DNA from: Procambarus clarkii
Lineage: Eukaryota > Arthropoda > Malacostraca > Decapoda > Cambaridae
Direction: 5' to 3'
DNA: 64,000 bases
Assembly (NCBI RefSeq): GCF_040958095.1
Contig: NC_091169.1
Span: 8,403,380 to 8,467,379 of the forward strand
Of this stretch, positions 9,990 to 21,043 are shown piece after piece. A program made the translations under genes and the position numbers. Position 1 is the stretch's first letter. Every line of letters begins with the position of its first letter. The notes under the pieces are model-generated. The model ran no database searches, was not told where the DNA came from, and saw only the letters and a program-made list of their open reading frames with translations.

Positions 9990-10408
9990 GGTCCGTCTAA
10001 TTACCACAAGCTACCACAAGCTACACAAGCTTCACAAAGCTTCCTGGCAAATACGTTAGTAATGAATAAACATGACATATTTACTCATTATAATGTTGGT
10101 GCTGAATGTACAACACAAAAAAACAATTTTAATCTGAAAAAGTATCTTTTTATAAAGAAATTAGACGAAAATACGGAGCTGGTGACGCCAAATCAAGTCG
10201 ACGATCCAAGCGTTAGTTAGGTTAGGTTAGGTTAGGTTTGGTTTGGTTTGGTTTGGTTTGGTTTGGTTGAGTTAGGTTAGGTTAGGTCAGGTCAGGTTAG
10301 GTCAGCCTAACCTATCATATTTATTCATTACTAACGTATTGGCAGGAAGCTTTGTGAAGCTTTTGTAGCTTGTGTAGCTTGTGGTAGCCTGTGGTAATTA
10401 GACGGACC
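9990..10408. mobile_element. Fold-back/TIR element containing TTAGG-like repeats
   Basis: Inverted arms of about 80 bp: 9990-10070 opens GGTCCGTCTAATTACCACA and 10321-10408 closes with its reverse complement, TGTGGTAATTAGACGGACC. The arms themselves contain repeats of CACAAGCT. The interior of about 250 bp holds the TTAGG-like array. No clear target duplication was found (AATAATA-like sequence near both sides is not exact), so the class is unknown. Confidence 0.7.
10213..10316 (+). repeat. Interstitial TTAGG-like telomeric repeat
   Basis: About 100 bp of pentamers: four GTTAG units, then a run of TTTGG variants, then TTAGG and TCAGG variants. TTAGG is the telomere repeat of most arthropods. 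The array is short, degenerate, and enclosed by inverted arms, so it is interstitial and not a chromosome end. Confidence 0.8.
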
Positions 10409-10486
10409 CGACAATAATAATTCATTGTGTTGGGGGATAGGCAGCCAGTGTACATATACATGCTAGAATTATATCGAGGTCCCCTC

Positions 10487-11867
10487 AACATCTGTCTACT
10501 GCATACCCTTACCAAATTCTTTTCCTGGCTGATGAACATTTGTCTTGACACCATATTGGAATCTCACCCAGTATCAGTTGGGTCAATCCATGTATCATAT
10601 TCCAAAAATGTGCAACTATGTTGGAACAGGTGAACACCTAAAGAAAATTGTTGAAAACATATAGATAACTTAATAAACAAAACTTATTTCTATGTCAGAA
10701 GAAAGACGGAAACATAATCTATATGTAAAACTTCTACCAGAAGTTAGAAAATATTTTAAGCAAAACTGAAGATATATGTTGTTGTATAAAAGTTTCATTT
10801 TTCATCGCTCGTCAAACTCAGAACTCGCAATATTCATCTCAGAACAATGCTTATTTTACGTAGGTATGTTAATAAAAGTAGATATTTTATGTAGCAAGAA
10901 ATATAGAAATGAAAGCTTCATTTTAAATATCTTACCATAGGCACATTTGAAACTCTAGGAAAGATACATGTATTTTTTATAATCGGTGAGCTCCGATCCC
11001 ACACAGATCGCTCGACATAGCAACTCTCTCAGAACAATGTTTATTATGTAAATATGTTGATAATCATAAATGTTTTATATGCCTCAGGAACGATAGAAGT
11101 ATAAGCTTCATTTTAGATACTTTACCATGGACATAAATAAAGTTCAAATGAAGATACGTGTGTTTTTATAATCACGTCCAATACTGTGTAGGTCATGGAG
11201 TGCAGAAGCCGACACACTGCCCAATATATTGTGTAATTAACATAGATATGCTAATGAAGTCTAAAATATTATATGCCTTCAGAAAGATCAAGATATAATT
11301 GTTATTGTGAATTCATAACATGAAATATATCTTATCAGAGAGAAAAGATACATCAGTTTAACATCTGTTCATAGTGACACTCGACATCAATTGGAGATTT
11401 GAGGATCTACCCTTAAGCCTCATAGCATTACGTTTGGATTGTCAACTTATGTCATCAGTTACCACCTATCTAAGTCTAAGTTTGTTATAAAATGAGATTA
11501 TATCCTTTTAAAAATATACATTTTACATTCTTCATTCAGTGGCAACATTATAGTGGGCAAATAAGCCATATTTCTTTGTTATTTATGTAATGATATGAGG
11601 CTTAGGGTAGCTTCTTGAATCTCCAATAGATGGGGCAAGAGTTGCTATGAAAACCCAGTTTAAAACTGATGTAGGTATCATTTTTCTTATATATATATCT
11701 TATCATGATATATATCTTATCATGCTAAGATATATTTCCTGTTATGCACTCACAAATAGCTATTATATATCGGTCTTTCTGTTAATTACACAATATATCG
11801 GCCAAAACGTAGGCTTCTGCACTTCATGACCAACAAGGTACTGGACGCGATTATAAAAGCACATGTA
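10487..11867 (+). repeat. Tandem array, ~189-bp period (forward arm)
   Basis: Recurring blocks such as CTCAGAACAATG-TTATT (10838 and 11027) and AGCTTCATTTTA-ATA-TTTACCAT (10913 and 11104) are spaced 189-191 bp. Units diverge toward both ends. Sequence from 10487 (CAACATCTGTCTACTGCATA) is the reverse complement of the DNA ending at about 35866. No coding potential. A Tigger terminus follows directly at 11868. Confidence 0.8.
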
Positions 11868-11932
11868 CAGAGGTACCTCGGTTTAAGAGTTTAATCCGTT
11901 CCTGGAGGCAGCTCGTAACCCGAAGATCTTCC
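11868..11932 (+). mobile_element. Tigger terminal fragment
   Basis: CAGAGGTACCTCGGTTTAAG directly after a TA (11866-11867), followed by GTTTAATCCGTTCCTGGAGG, matches the terminal inverted repeat of the Tigger elements at 55774 and 34184-35287. Only about 65 bp remain before LINE-A sequence. Confidence 0.8.
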
Positions 11933-11939
11933 AACTAAT

Positions 11940-12590
11940 AATGAAGACACAGTCATTTGTTATGCTGATGATATATGTTTACAGGCTGCCTCCGAGCCTA
12001 GAATGCAAGTTCTGCTCGATGCTTTTGCTACTAGAGCTGAGGAATGTGGCCTCCTTATCTCTGTACAGAAAACTCATGCCCTCATTCCATGTGGTATTCC
12101 ACCAGCCAATTATCATATAAATGGGCGAGTACTTGTGAGCTGCAAGTCTTACAGATACCTTGGTGTCCCCATTAACGACCCTGGGTACTTTTCTTCTCTC
12201 AAGAGGAGACTGTGGGAGAGATTAAAGCCCTTGCGGGTCCTTGTTGGTGTCAATCATGGAATTAACGTGAGACTTGCTAGAATGTTTTATGTATCATTTA
12301 TACACTCTGTGATTGACTACAATGCTCTACATCTCACACTGTATTCAGACAGAGCTCAAATCTCTTGAAACCTTGCAAAATGAAGCTAGGTGTCTCATCC
12401 GTGGGGCTCCAAAGTCCACGAGAATAGTTAATATGAAAGCAGAGTTAAAATTACCTACCATAAGTGAGAGAATTTTGTCTATTAGCACAGTTTTCGGCGT
12501 GAAGGCATTGACTAGATCTAGACACACATGAAGTTTCAAGCTAAACTTTCTAATATGCTGCACCCACCTGAGGTCTATAGAAGAACGAAA
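11940..12590 (+). pseudogene. LINE-A reverse transcriptase C-terminal part
   Basis: Begins at the RT catalytic block VICYADDICLQAASEPRMQV (YADD), continues ECGLLISVQKTHALIPCG and SCKSYRYLGVPINDP, then the thumb region RLARMFYVSFIHSVIDYNAL. A frameshift near 12350 moves the reading to LKSLETLQNEARCLIRGAP. Everything N-terminal of YADD is absent. Confidence 0.82.
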
Positions 12591-12597
12591 TCTGATT

Positions 12598-13053
12598 ATG
12601 TATTTTTGGTTCTACAAGGTAGCCAACTCCATCAAAATATTAAATATGTTCCCAACTCAATTAATGATTAATCAACCAATTACTCCATGGGATAACTGGG
12701 ATCTATCAGTTGATTTTGTAAATGCACCCAAGAAAGATAGTGTGCACTCTACATTATTAAAACAGTTAACACTGAAAATCATCACTGAAAGTACTCAGAG
12801 TATGGGTAACGATGTGTATCAGTGCTATACCGACGGCTCTGTAGAAGAAGGTGGACGATGTACCGGATGTGCATGTAATATATTTGAACAATCTTCTCTT
12901 GTACATACAGCAATGAAGCGCGTCAATGACTGGGCAAGTACAACTCAAACCGAACTTGCAGGCATATACCTTGCCACTGAATTTTTAAAAGACAAAGGCA
13001 GTGGACTTACATACTGTGACTCACAGAGTGCACTCCTGGCATTGAACGCACAT
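12598..13053 (+). pseudogene. LINE-A RNase H domain, N-terminal part
   Basis: Frame with YQCYTDGSVEEGGRCTGCAC (first catalytic Asp), STTQTELAGIYLATEFLKD (Glu) and LTYCDSQSALLALNAH (Asp). The C-terminal His/Asp block is missing here and found at 14543-14714, after LINE-B1. The last few residues of this open frame belong to LINE-B1, which begins at 13054. Confidence 0.85.
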
Positions 13054-14502
13054 TCAGCATTCCTCTTCAACTGATTTATCAGGCATCCCTGTATACAGGA
13101 GTTGTAGCTGATGTGTGGAAAAAGGCTAACATAGTTCCAATCTACAAAAGTGGAAGCAGGGAAGACCCCCTTAATTATAGACCGGTATCATTGACAAGTG
13201 TAATAGTCAAAATATTGGAAAATATAATTAAAACTAAATGGGTAGAACACCTGGAGAGAAATGATATAATATCAGACAGACAGTATGGTTTTCGATCTGG
13301 AAGATCCTGTGTATCGAATTTACTCAGTTTCTATGATCGAGCAACAGAGATATTACAGGAAAGAGATGGTTGGGTTGACTGCATCTATCTGGACCTAAAA
13401 AAAGGCTTTCAACAAAGTTCCACATAAGAGGTTGTTCTGGAAACTGGAAAATATTGGAGGAGTGACAGGTACGCTTCTAACATGGATGAAAAATTTTCTG
13501 ACTGATAGAAAAATGAGGGCTGTGATCAGAGGCAATGTATCAGACTGGAGAAATGTCACAAGTGGAGTACCACAGGGTTCAGTTCTTGCACCAGTGATGT
13601 TTATTGTCTACATAAATGATCTACCAGTTGGTATACAGAATTATATGAACATGTTTGCTGATGATGCTAAGATAATAGGAAGGATAAGAAACTTAGATGA
13701 TTGTCATGCCCTTCAAGAAGACCTGGACAAAATAAGTACATGGAGCGCCACTTGGCAAATGGAATTTAATGTTAATAAATGCCATGTTATGGAATGTGGA
13801 ATAGGAGAACATAGACCCCACACAACCTATATATTATGTGAGAAATCTTTAAAGAATTCTGATAAAGAAAGAGATCTAGGGGTGGTTCTAGATAGAAAAC
13901 TATCACCTGAGGACCACATAAAGAATATTGTGCGAGGAGCCTATGCCACGCTTTCTAACTTCAGAATTGCTTTTAAATACATGGATGGTGATATACTAAA
14001 GAAATTTTTCACGACTTTTGTTAGGCCAAAGCTAGAATATGCAGCAGTTGTGTGGTGCCCATATCTTAAGAAGCACATCAACAAACTGGAAAAGGTGCAA
14101 AGACATGCTACTAAGTGGCTCCCAGAACTGAAGGGCAAGAGCTACGAGGAGAGGTTAGAGGCATTAAATATGCCAAAACTAGAAGACAGAAGAAAAAGAG
14201 GTGATATGATCACTACATACAAAATAGTAACAGGAATTGATAAAATCGATAGGGAAGATTTCTTGAGACCTGGAACGTTAAGAACAAGAGGTCATAGATA
14301 TAAACTAGCTAAACACAGATGCCGAAGAAATATAAGAAAATTCACTTTCGCAAACAGAGTGGTAGACAGTTGGAACAAGTTAGGGGAGAAGGTGGTGGAG
14401 GCCAAGACCGTCAGTAGTTTCAAAGCGTTATATGACAAAGAGTGCTGGGAAGACGGGACACCACGAGCGTAGCTCTCATCCTGTAACTACACTTAGGTAA
14501 TT
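13054..14502 (+). mobile_element. LINE-B1: 5'-truncated CR1-like LINE in LINE-A RNase H
   Basis: Homology to full copy LINE-B5 starts at TCAGCATTCC (13054) and ends in the typical tail CTGTAACTACACTTAGGTAATT. ACAT lies at 13050-13053 and again at 14503-14506, a 4-bp candidate target duplication. The element begins inside the RT domain. It encodes frames at 13113-13427 and 13432-14472. Confidence 0.88.
13113..14472 (+). pseudogene. LINE-B1 reverse transcriptase, one frameshift
   Basis: Reads NIVPIYKSGSREDPLNYRPV, RQYGFRSGRSCVSNLLSFYD and WVDCIYLDLKKGFQ, where B5 has LDLKKAFDRVP: a shift in an A-run near 13400. The reading resumes at 13432 with VTSGVPQGSVLAPVMFIVYI, NMFADDAKIIGRI (FADD), DLGVVLDRKLSPEDHIKN, VRPKLEYAAVVWCPYLKK and the CR1-like C-terminus YEERLEALNMPKLEDRRKRG, to a stop at 14472. 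The C-terminus is complete. Confidence 0.87.
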
Positions 14503-14542
14503 ACATAGTAGTGACACCCAGAAAATAGTCAGTGATATTCGA

Positions 14543-14714
14543 ATGAATATTTTAGCTGCTAAAGAAAACAGATTTGAAATTCAATTCCTATGGATACCAT
14601 CACATGTTGGCATCTCAAGGCATGACGCTGTTGATATGCTTGCAAAGACAGCCTGTAGAAAACCAGTGGTAGAAATTGAGATGGGTGTTTCATTAGCAGT
14701 GACAAAGAGAATAC
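14543..14714 (+). pseudogene. LINE-A RNase H domain, C-terminal part
   Basis: Reads NILAAKENRFEIQFLWIPSH, VGISRHDAVDMLAKTACRKP and VSLAVTKRIL: the His-containing WIPSHVGI block and the last Asp (HDAVDMLA). The LINE-A frame resumes at 14507. It is cut at 14715 by the TTAA of piggyBac PB-b. Confidence 0.85.
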
Positions 14715-14930
14715 TTAACCCTTAAACTGCACAACGCGCCTGCAGGCCCATGTCTGGTTTGCACAACACGCCTCCGGGTATTTTTATTGTTCACGTTCCA
14801 TTCAAAACTGGCGCGCGGTGATGCGGGTATGTTATGGGTGGGTGGGGGCCCTAGTGATCGTCCGTCATCTTAAAAAGAAATCCCAGCATGCCCCGCGGCC
14901 ATGGGGAGCCTCAGTTTCACAGCAGCGACC

Positions 14931-16590
14931 ATGTCTGACGCATCCTCTACGAGCTCCCGCTCCACGGTGACCCGCGGTCATGGAAAACGACTCTGAGGAG
15001 GAAATACTCGATATTTTGTATGATGACGGTGCTCTGGATGATGACCTAGACTATGATCCAGAGAAAGACCTTACTCAGGGATATGATATGAGTGAGGGAG
15101 AGACGGAATTGGAAGATGTGGCGAGCGTGTACGGTACACGCGCCTCGCCCGGCCTGCCTCGCCGCCCTGGGTCAACACCGTTATCATTACCACCATCATG
15201 AATGTCCCTAGACGCTAGTAGTTTATTCAGTGACAGTGCATGTGACGAATCTTTCTCGGGCTTCAGTGACATTGGCTCCGATACGAGTAGTGTAGACGAC
15301 CCGAGTACGAGCAGCGGTGATGTTACCAGGCAGGGTTTTGCTGCCTCAGCAACATGCCGCGGAAGCGTGTCTCACAGCATGTGGACAACAACGACAGTGG
15401 CCCCTCAACATCATTTATTTGTGGTAGGCCTACAGTACGTAACTCTGCCTCAGCGCCTAGCATACCCTGACGCAGCTCCAGCAGCAGCAGCAGCAGATGA
15501 CGTAGCCGTGTTCTTGGTACTCGTGGTGGTGTTAGCCGTGGTGTTGGCGCTAACACCAAACCCCCTGGTGTACTTGTGTGGGAGGATTGCGCTACATTTG
15601 TCCCTCAGATACCGACGTTTGATGATAGCGATGTTGGTGTTTCACCATTATTCCCATATACCGGTGATGATATGGCAGACATAGAATATTTCCAGGCATA
15701 TTTTGACAATGTATTCATGACGCATCTTGTGACTGAGACAAACAGGTTCGCTCATAGACAACGGCATTTTATCTGCCTCACGCCTCACGCGATGGAATTA
15801 CATGACAATCGACGAAATGTACGTGTTTCTGGCACTTAGCATGATGATGAAGCACTCTGAGAAAGCTGTTATCCAGGATTATTGGAGCAAAGACAGCCTT
15901 GTTCCATCGCCCGTGTTCAACCGGTACATGTCGCGTGATAGGTTTCTCTTGATTCTCAGGTGCCTGCATTCCGAGAATAATGCAAATGAGGACATTCACG
16001 ACAGGCTGTGGAAAGTACGGAAGATGTTCAGTGACATGAGAGGGAAGTTCAGGGATTATTTTGTATGTGCACAGAATGTGGTTATTGACGAGTCGCTTGT
16101 ACTCTTCAAGGGGCAACTGGCATTCAAGCAGTACATCCCATCAAAGCGGCACCGATTTGGACTGAAGTTTTTTGTGCTGTGCGACTGTGAGACTGGTATC
16201 GTCTTGGACATATTATATTCTGGTACAGACGTCGACATACCAGCTCAAGATGAACACGGGGTTTTCTGGCAGTGTCGTAAAAACCCTTATGGAACCGTTG
16301 CTGAACCAGGGGCATATACTGTTCACCGACAACTATTACACCAGCCCCTTGTTGACCAGATACCTCCTTACCCACAACACCGGCGTATGTGGCACTGTGA
16401 AGGCCCACAGGAAGGAAATGCCAGTGTTCGGTATAGGTATAGCCGTGGGTGAGTGCCAGCTGCGCAAGTGTGATAATATGCTGTCAGTGCGGTGGAAGGA
16501 CAGATGCGAGGTGAATATGCTGACTACGATTCACACCGGTGCCATGTTGGACAGTGGGAAAGTCCACTTTCAGACACGCAACACCGTGTA
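14931..16590 (+). pseudogene. PB-b piggyBac transposase, N-terminal and catalytic part
   Basis: The ATG at 14931 (ACCATGTC) aligns with the PB-d start, but a shift puts the longer acidic frame at 14980 (MENDSEEEILDILYDDGALD). An in-frame TGA at 15199-15201 and shifts near 15360, 15780 and 16260 break the frame. Recognisable parts: acidic/Ser-rich N-terminus, PQIPTFDDSDVGVSPLFPYT, IDEMYVFLALSMMMKHSEKA, VVIDESLVLFKG (first catalytic Asp), FKQYIPSKRHRFGLKFFVLC and, beyond the last shift (frame 16172-16591), LFTDNYYTSPLLTRYLLTHN (second Asp). One extra G near 16260 explains the last shift. LINE-B2 interrupts after the codons for RNTV. Confidence 0.88.
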
Positions 16591-16633
16591 ATTACCTAAG
16601 TGTAATTACCTAAGTGTAGTTACAGGATGAGAG

Positions 16634-19549
16634 CTACGCTCGTGGTGTCCCGTCTTCCCAGCACTCTTTGTCATATAACGCTTTGAAACTACTGACGGTC
16701 TTGGCCTCCACCACCTTCTCACTTAACTTGTTCCAACCGTCTACCACTCTATTTGCGAAGGTGAATTTTCTTATATTTCTTCGGCATCTGTGTTTAGCTA
16801 GTTTAAATCTATGACCTCTTGTTCTTGAAATTCCAGGTCTCAGGAAGTCTTCCCTGTCGATTTTATCAATTCCTGTTACTATTTTGTATGTAGTGATCAT
16901 ATCACCTCTTTTTCTTCTGTCTTCTAGTTTTGGCATATTTAATGCTTCTAACCTCTCCTCGTAGCTCTTGCCCTTCAGTTCTGGGAGCCACTTAGTAGCA
17001 TGTCTTTGCACCTTTTCCAGTTTGTTGATGTGCTTCTTAAGATATGGGCACCACACAACAGCTGCATATTCTAGCTTTGGCCTAACAAAAGTCATGAACA
17101 ATTTCTTTAGAATATCGCCATCCATGTATTTAAATGCAATTCTGAAGTTAGAAAGCATAGCATAGGCTCCTTGCACAATATTCTTTATGTGGTCCTCAGG
17201 TGATAGTTTTCTATCTAGAACCACTCCTAGATCTCTTTCTTTATCAGAATTCTTTAAAGATTTCTCACATAATATATAGGTTGTGTGGGGTCTATGTTCT
17301 CCTATTCCACATTCCATAACATGACATTTATTAACATTAAATTCCATTTGCCAAGTGGTGCTCCATATACTTATTTTGTCCAGGTCTTCTTGAAGGGCAT
17401 GACAGTCATCTAAATTCCTTATCCTTCCTATTATCTTAGCATCATCAGCAAACATGTTCATATAATTCTGTATACCAACTGGTAGATCATTTATGTACAC
17501 AATAAACATCACTGGTGCAAGAACTGAACCCTGTGGTACTCCACTTGTGACATTTCTCCATTCCGATACATTGCCTCTGATTACTGCCCTCATTTTTCTA
17601 TCAGTCAGAAAATTTTTCATCCATGATAGAAGCTTACCTGTCACCCCTCCAATATTTTCCAGTTTCCAGAACAACCTCTTATGTGGAACTCTGTCGAAAG
17701 CCTTTTTTAGGTCCAGATAGATGCAGTCAACCCAACCATCTCTTTCCTGTAATATCTCTGTGGCTCGATCATAGAAACTGAGTAAATTCGATACACAGGA
17801 TCTTCCAGATCGAAAACCATACTGTCTGTCTGATATTATATCATTTCTCTCTAGGTGTTCTACCCATTTAGTTTTGATTAGTTTTTCCAATACTTTCACT
17901 ATTACACTTGTCAATGATACAGGTCTATAATTGAGGGGGTCTTCCCTGCTGCCACTTTTGTAGATTGGAACTATGTTAGCCTGTTTCCACCCGTCTGCTA
18001 CGATTCCTGTACACAGGGATGCCTGAAAGATCAGGTGAAGTGGAATGCTGAGCTCAGATGCACATTCTCTCAGAACCCATGGTGAAACGCCATCTGGGCC
18101 AGCTGCTTTGTTCTTACCGAGCTCCTTGAGCATTTTTTCCACTTCGTCTCTAGACACCTCTATGTGTTCTATGTTGTTCTCTGGAATTCTTATTGTATCT
18201 GGTTCCCTAAAGATTTCATTTTGTACAAACACACTTTGGAACTTTTCGTTTAGTGTTTCACACATTTCCTTTTCATCTTCCGTGAATCTATTTCTCATTT
18301 TCAACCTCTGAATATTATCCTTTACCTGCAATTTGTTGTTTATGAATTTATAGAATAGACCTGGTTCTGTTTTACATTTGTCCGCAATCCCTTTTTCAAA
18401 ATTTCTTTCTGCCTCTCTCCTCACTGCTGTGTAGTTGTTTCTCGCATCTTTGTATCGCTGGTATGTTTGGGGGTTCGGCCTCTTCCTGTATTGATTCCAT
18501 TTTTGTGTCTTTCAGTCTCTAGCCCTCTTGCAATTTCTATTGAACCAATCCTGTTTCCTAGTTCTGCATCTCTGTTTTGGTATAAATTTTTTTGTGCCTT
18601 TATCATATATTTCACAAAACTTGCCATACATCTCATTCACTTCCTTGCCTAGCATCAAGTCTGTCCAATTATACTCACTAAAAAAATTTCTAAGGTCACC
18701 ATAATGTCCTCTCCTGAAGTCTGGTTTTTCAACTGCTTCAACCTCCTTATTTTCTTCCAGCTTATAACGCATTGCATTCTTTATTCCCAAAAAGACATGG
18801 TCACTTTTACCCAAGGGAGGAAGGTACTGAATGTCAAATATCTCTTCCTCCTTCCTGGTAAATATCAAATCTAGCATGGAGGGAACGTCCCCTTCCCTCA
18901 TCCTCGTAGCTTGTTTAACATGTTGATACAAGAATGTTTCCAGGATGAGGTCTACAAATTTACAGGTCCAAAAATCTTCTGTTTTAGCTTCATATGCTTC
19001 CCAGTCTATGGATTTCAAGTTGAAGTCACCGACTATCAACAGTCGTGATCTATCGTTATCCGCTCCCGCTATAATCTCTCTCATTATTGTTATAAGACCT
19101 TCACGTTTACTATCTAGCTCCTCCTTTGACCATGTGCTGCTTGGCGGTGGACTATATGCATTTATCATCATTAGTTTATCATCCTCATAGCAGATCTCTA
19201 GTGCTATTATGTCAACTTCTTGTGGATTGGCAATCATTATTTCCTTCACCTTTAGGTGTTCTTTTACCAGCACAGCAACGCCACCGCCTTTCCTAATTTT
19301 TCTGTCCCGTCTCCAAATTGAGTAGCCCCTTGGGAATATGACCTCATTTAAAATTACATCTTCAAGTTTTGTCTCCGTGAGTGCAACAATGTCTGGTGTC
19401 TGCAGCTGTATTACATCACTTAACTCCAGTATCTTCGATCTCACTCCATCTATGTTGGTGTATGCAATCTTCAGGAACTTGTTCCCCCTCTCCTTATTCT
19501 TCACTCCCCCTCTCTCTATTGATTTTGTTGGTTTGCCTTTATATACCAC
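16634..19549 (-). pseudogene. LINE-B2 ORF2: APE endonuclease and reverse transcriptase, one stop codon
   Basis: A single frame of 972 codons from 19549 to 16634, broken only by TGA at 18514-18512 where B5 has CAA. Endonuclease: FLKIAYTNIDGVRSKILELS, IVALTETKLED (catalytic Glu), INAYSPPPSSTW, LLIVGDFNLKSIDW and LGKSDHVFLGIK. RT: NKAAGPDGVSPWVL, IYLDLKKAFDRVPHKRLFWK, SGVPQGSVLAPVMFIVYIND, MFADDAKIIGRI (FADD), LGVVLDRKLSPEDHI. The C-terminal region YEERLEALNMPKLEDRRKRG is CR1-like. No RNase H. There is no ATG between the overlap with ORF1 and the endonuclease core; the first is in the codons for EIMIANPQ, so the start used in vivo is unclear. Confidence 0.9.
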
Positions 19550-19552
19550 TTT

Positions 19553-19752
19553 ACTGGTTTGCCTACCCCTATCACTTTGTAGAAAAAAGAATTTATTTCT
19601 TCTTCATTCCTGCTCTCATTTAAATGTTTTGCCTCGGCGAGGTTCAGTTTCAGCTTCTCTCTGTCTTCTTTTGAAAGATCTCGTCTTAACGACCACCCTT
19701 TCCCATCCTCATCCCTTTGCAATTTTCTAGCATTCCTTAGTACTTCTTCCAT
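19553..19752 (-). pseudogene. LINE-B2 ORF1, C-terminal end
   Basis: Reads MEEVLRNARKLQRDEDGKGW, SLRRDLSKEDREKLKLNLAE and SFFYKVIGVGKPVKWYIKAN, the same as the end of ORF1 in B5. All upstream ORF1 sequence is absent through 5' truncation. Its last ~100 nt overlap the open ORF2 frame, and the T-rich TCT TTT TTC segment lies in that overlap. The frame ends at a TAG near 19516. Confidence 0.85.
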
Positions 19753-19789
19753 CTGTATAAGCCAGACTGTGTCATAGACTATAACATGC

Positions 19790-20557
19790 TATATAACAGC
19801 ATGTCAAGGATTTGGGAATAATGATGTCCGACAATCTAAGGTTTAGGGAGCATAACCAAGCAAATATTGCGTCAGCCAGAAAAATGATCGGATGGATTAC
19901 AAGAACTTTCAAATCCAGGGATCCCGTCACAATGGTTGTACTCTTCAAGTCACTTGTGTTGTTCCGTCTCGAGTACTGCTCAGTACTCACTTCCCCCTTC
20001 AGAGCAGGAGAGATTGCTGAAATAGAGGGAATACGGAGAACATAAACGGCACGCATAGATGAGATAAAACACCTAAATTATTGGGATCGTCTCAAAGCTC
20101 TCCAAATGTACTCTCTAGAAAGAAGACGAGAGAGATACCAAATTTTATACACATGCAAAATACTGGAGGGCCAGGTCCCAAATCTACACAGTAAAATAAC
20201 AACGTACAGGAGTGAACGATATGGAAGAAAAGGCAAGATTGAACCAGTGAAGAGCAGAGGTGCCATTGGCACAATCAGAGAGCACTGTATAAACATCAGA
20301 AGTCCGAGGTTGTTCAACGTCCTCCCAGCGACTATAAGAAATATTGCCGGAACAACCGTGGACATCTTCAAGAGAAAACTGGACTGTTTTCTAAGAGAAG
20401 TTCCGGATCAGCCGGGCTGTGGTGGGTATGTGGCCCTGCGGGCCGCTCCAAGCAACAGCCTGGTGGACCAAGCTCTCACAAGTCGAGCCTGGCCTCGGGC
20501 CGGGCTTGGGGAGTAGAAGAACTCCCAGAACCCCATCAAGCAGGTATCAAGCAGGTG
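19790..20557 (+). mobile_element. LINE-D: CR1-like LINE 3' fragment in piggyBac PB-b
   Basis: Flanked by AACATGC at 19783-19789 and 20558-20564, a 7-bp candidate target duplication. The 3' tail repeats CAAGCAGGTAT. It encodes the C-terminal part of a CR1-like ORF2. It lies exactly in the third catalytic block of the piggyBac transposase, between the codons for VIDYN and MHLVDKCDMM. The same junction occurs at 79/80 in PB-a. Confidence 0.85.
19812..20516 (+). pseudogene. LINE-D ORF2 C-terminal fragment
   Basis: Frame 19812-20045 reads NLRFREHNQANIASARKMIG, WITRTFKSRDPVTMVVLFKS and LFRLEYCSVLTSPF, then a stop. Frame 20106-20516 reads MYSLERRRERYQILYTCKIL, RGAIGTIREHCINIRSPRLF and VDIFKRKLDCFLREVPDQPG. 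These are the thumb and C-terminal blocks of a CR1-like LINE (compare the RRxRGDMITTYK block of LINE-B). No RT core is present. A related, more decayed piece is at 47155-47490. Confidence 0.8.
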
Positions 20558-21043
20558 AACATGCACCTCGTCGATAAATGTGACATGATGCTTAGTAAAA
20601 TGGAGTGCGTGCGCAAGTCTCTGAAGTGGATGAAAAAGTTCTTCTTCCACCTCATGGATGTTGCAGTGCTCAACTGCTTCAATATGTACCTAGTAAAATC
20701 TAGCAGGAGACCGTCTATACGTACATTCAGTGCTGGTGTTGTGTCACAGCTGCTAGTAAAGTATGAAAAGGAGGGTTCCGTTGTACCGCGCGGGGTGCAA
20801 GCAACAATGCCACACGCAGCTCCAGACAGATTGAGGGGTAATGAGAACTTCGGAGTACATATGCTCGAGTATATGCCTGGCACAGCATCACGGGAGAAAG
20901 GTAAACGTGCATGTATATTATGCAGGAACACTACCCACAGAGAACAAAAACGAAGATGCATCAGCACCTGGTGCGTGGAGTGCAAGGTGCCACTCTGCGC
21001 CGTTGGCTGTTTCGCAGCATATCACACACTCGCGGAGTACTGA
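20558..21043 (+). pseudogene. PB-b piggyBac transposase, C-terminal part with cysteine-rich domain
   Basis: Resumes after LINE-D: NMHLVDKCDMMLSKMECVRK (third catalytic Asp block), WMKKFFFHLMDVAVLNCFNM, then the C-terminal cysteine-rich domain CILCRNTTHREQKRRC followed by WCVECKVPLCAVGCFAAYHT. In piggyBac transposases this zinc-binding domain recognises the element ends. The stop is at 21041-21043. This segment has no internal stop or shift. Confidence 0.9.

Larger units (their letters stand above)
16591..19753 (-). mobile_element. LINE-B2: CR1-like LINE, ORF2 nearly complete
   Basis: Minus-strand copy starting inside ORF1 (homology begins at GATGGAAGAAGT) and ending with two tail units ACTTAGGTAATTAC. 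TGTA lies at 16587-16590 and 19754-19757. The uninterrupted piggyBac sequence survives in PB-a near 107-121, which proves the insertion site. Length 3163 bp. It carries the end of ORF1, the ORF1/ORF2 overlap and all of ORF2 with one stop. Confidence 0.92.

Noticed and set aside
10213..10316. Chromosome end
   Set aside because: Only ~100 bp, degenerate, and flanked on both sides by ordinary sequence and inverted arms.
14980..15201. Separate small acidic gene (73 aa)
   Set aside because: It is the N-terminal acidic region of the PB-b transposase, ended by an in-frame TGA.
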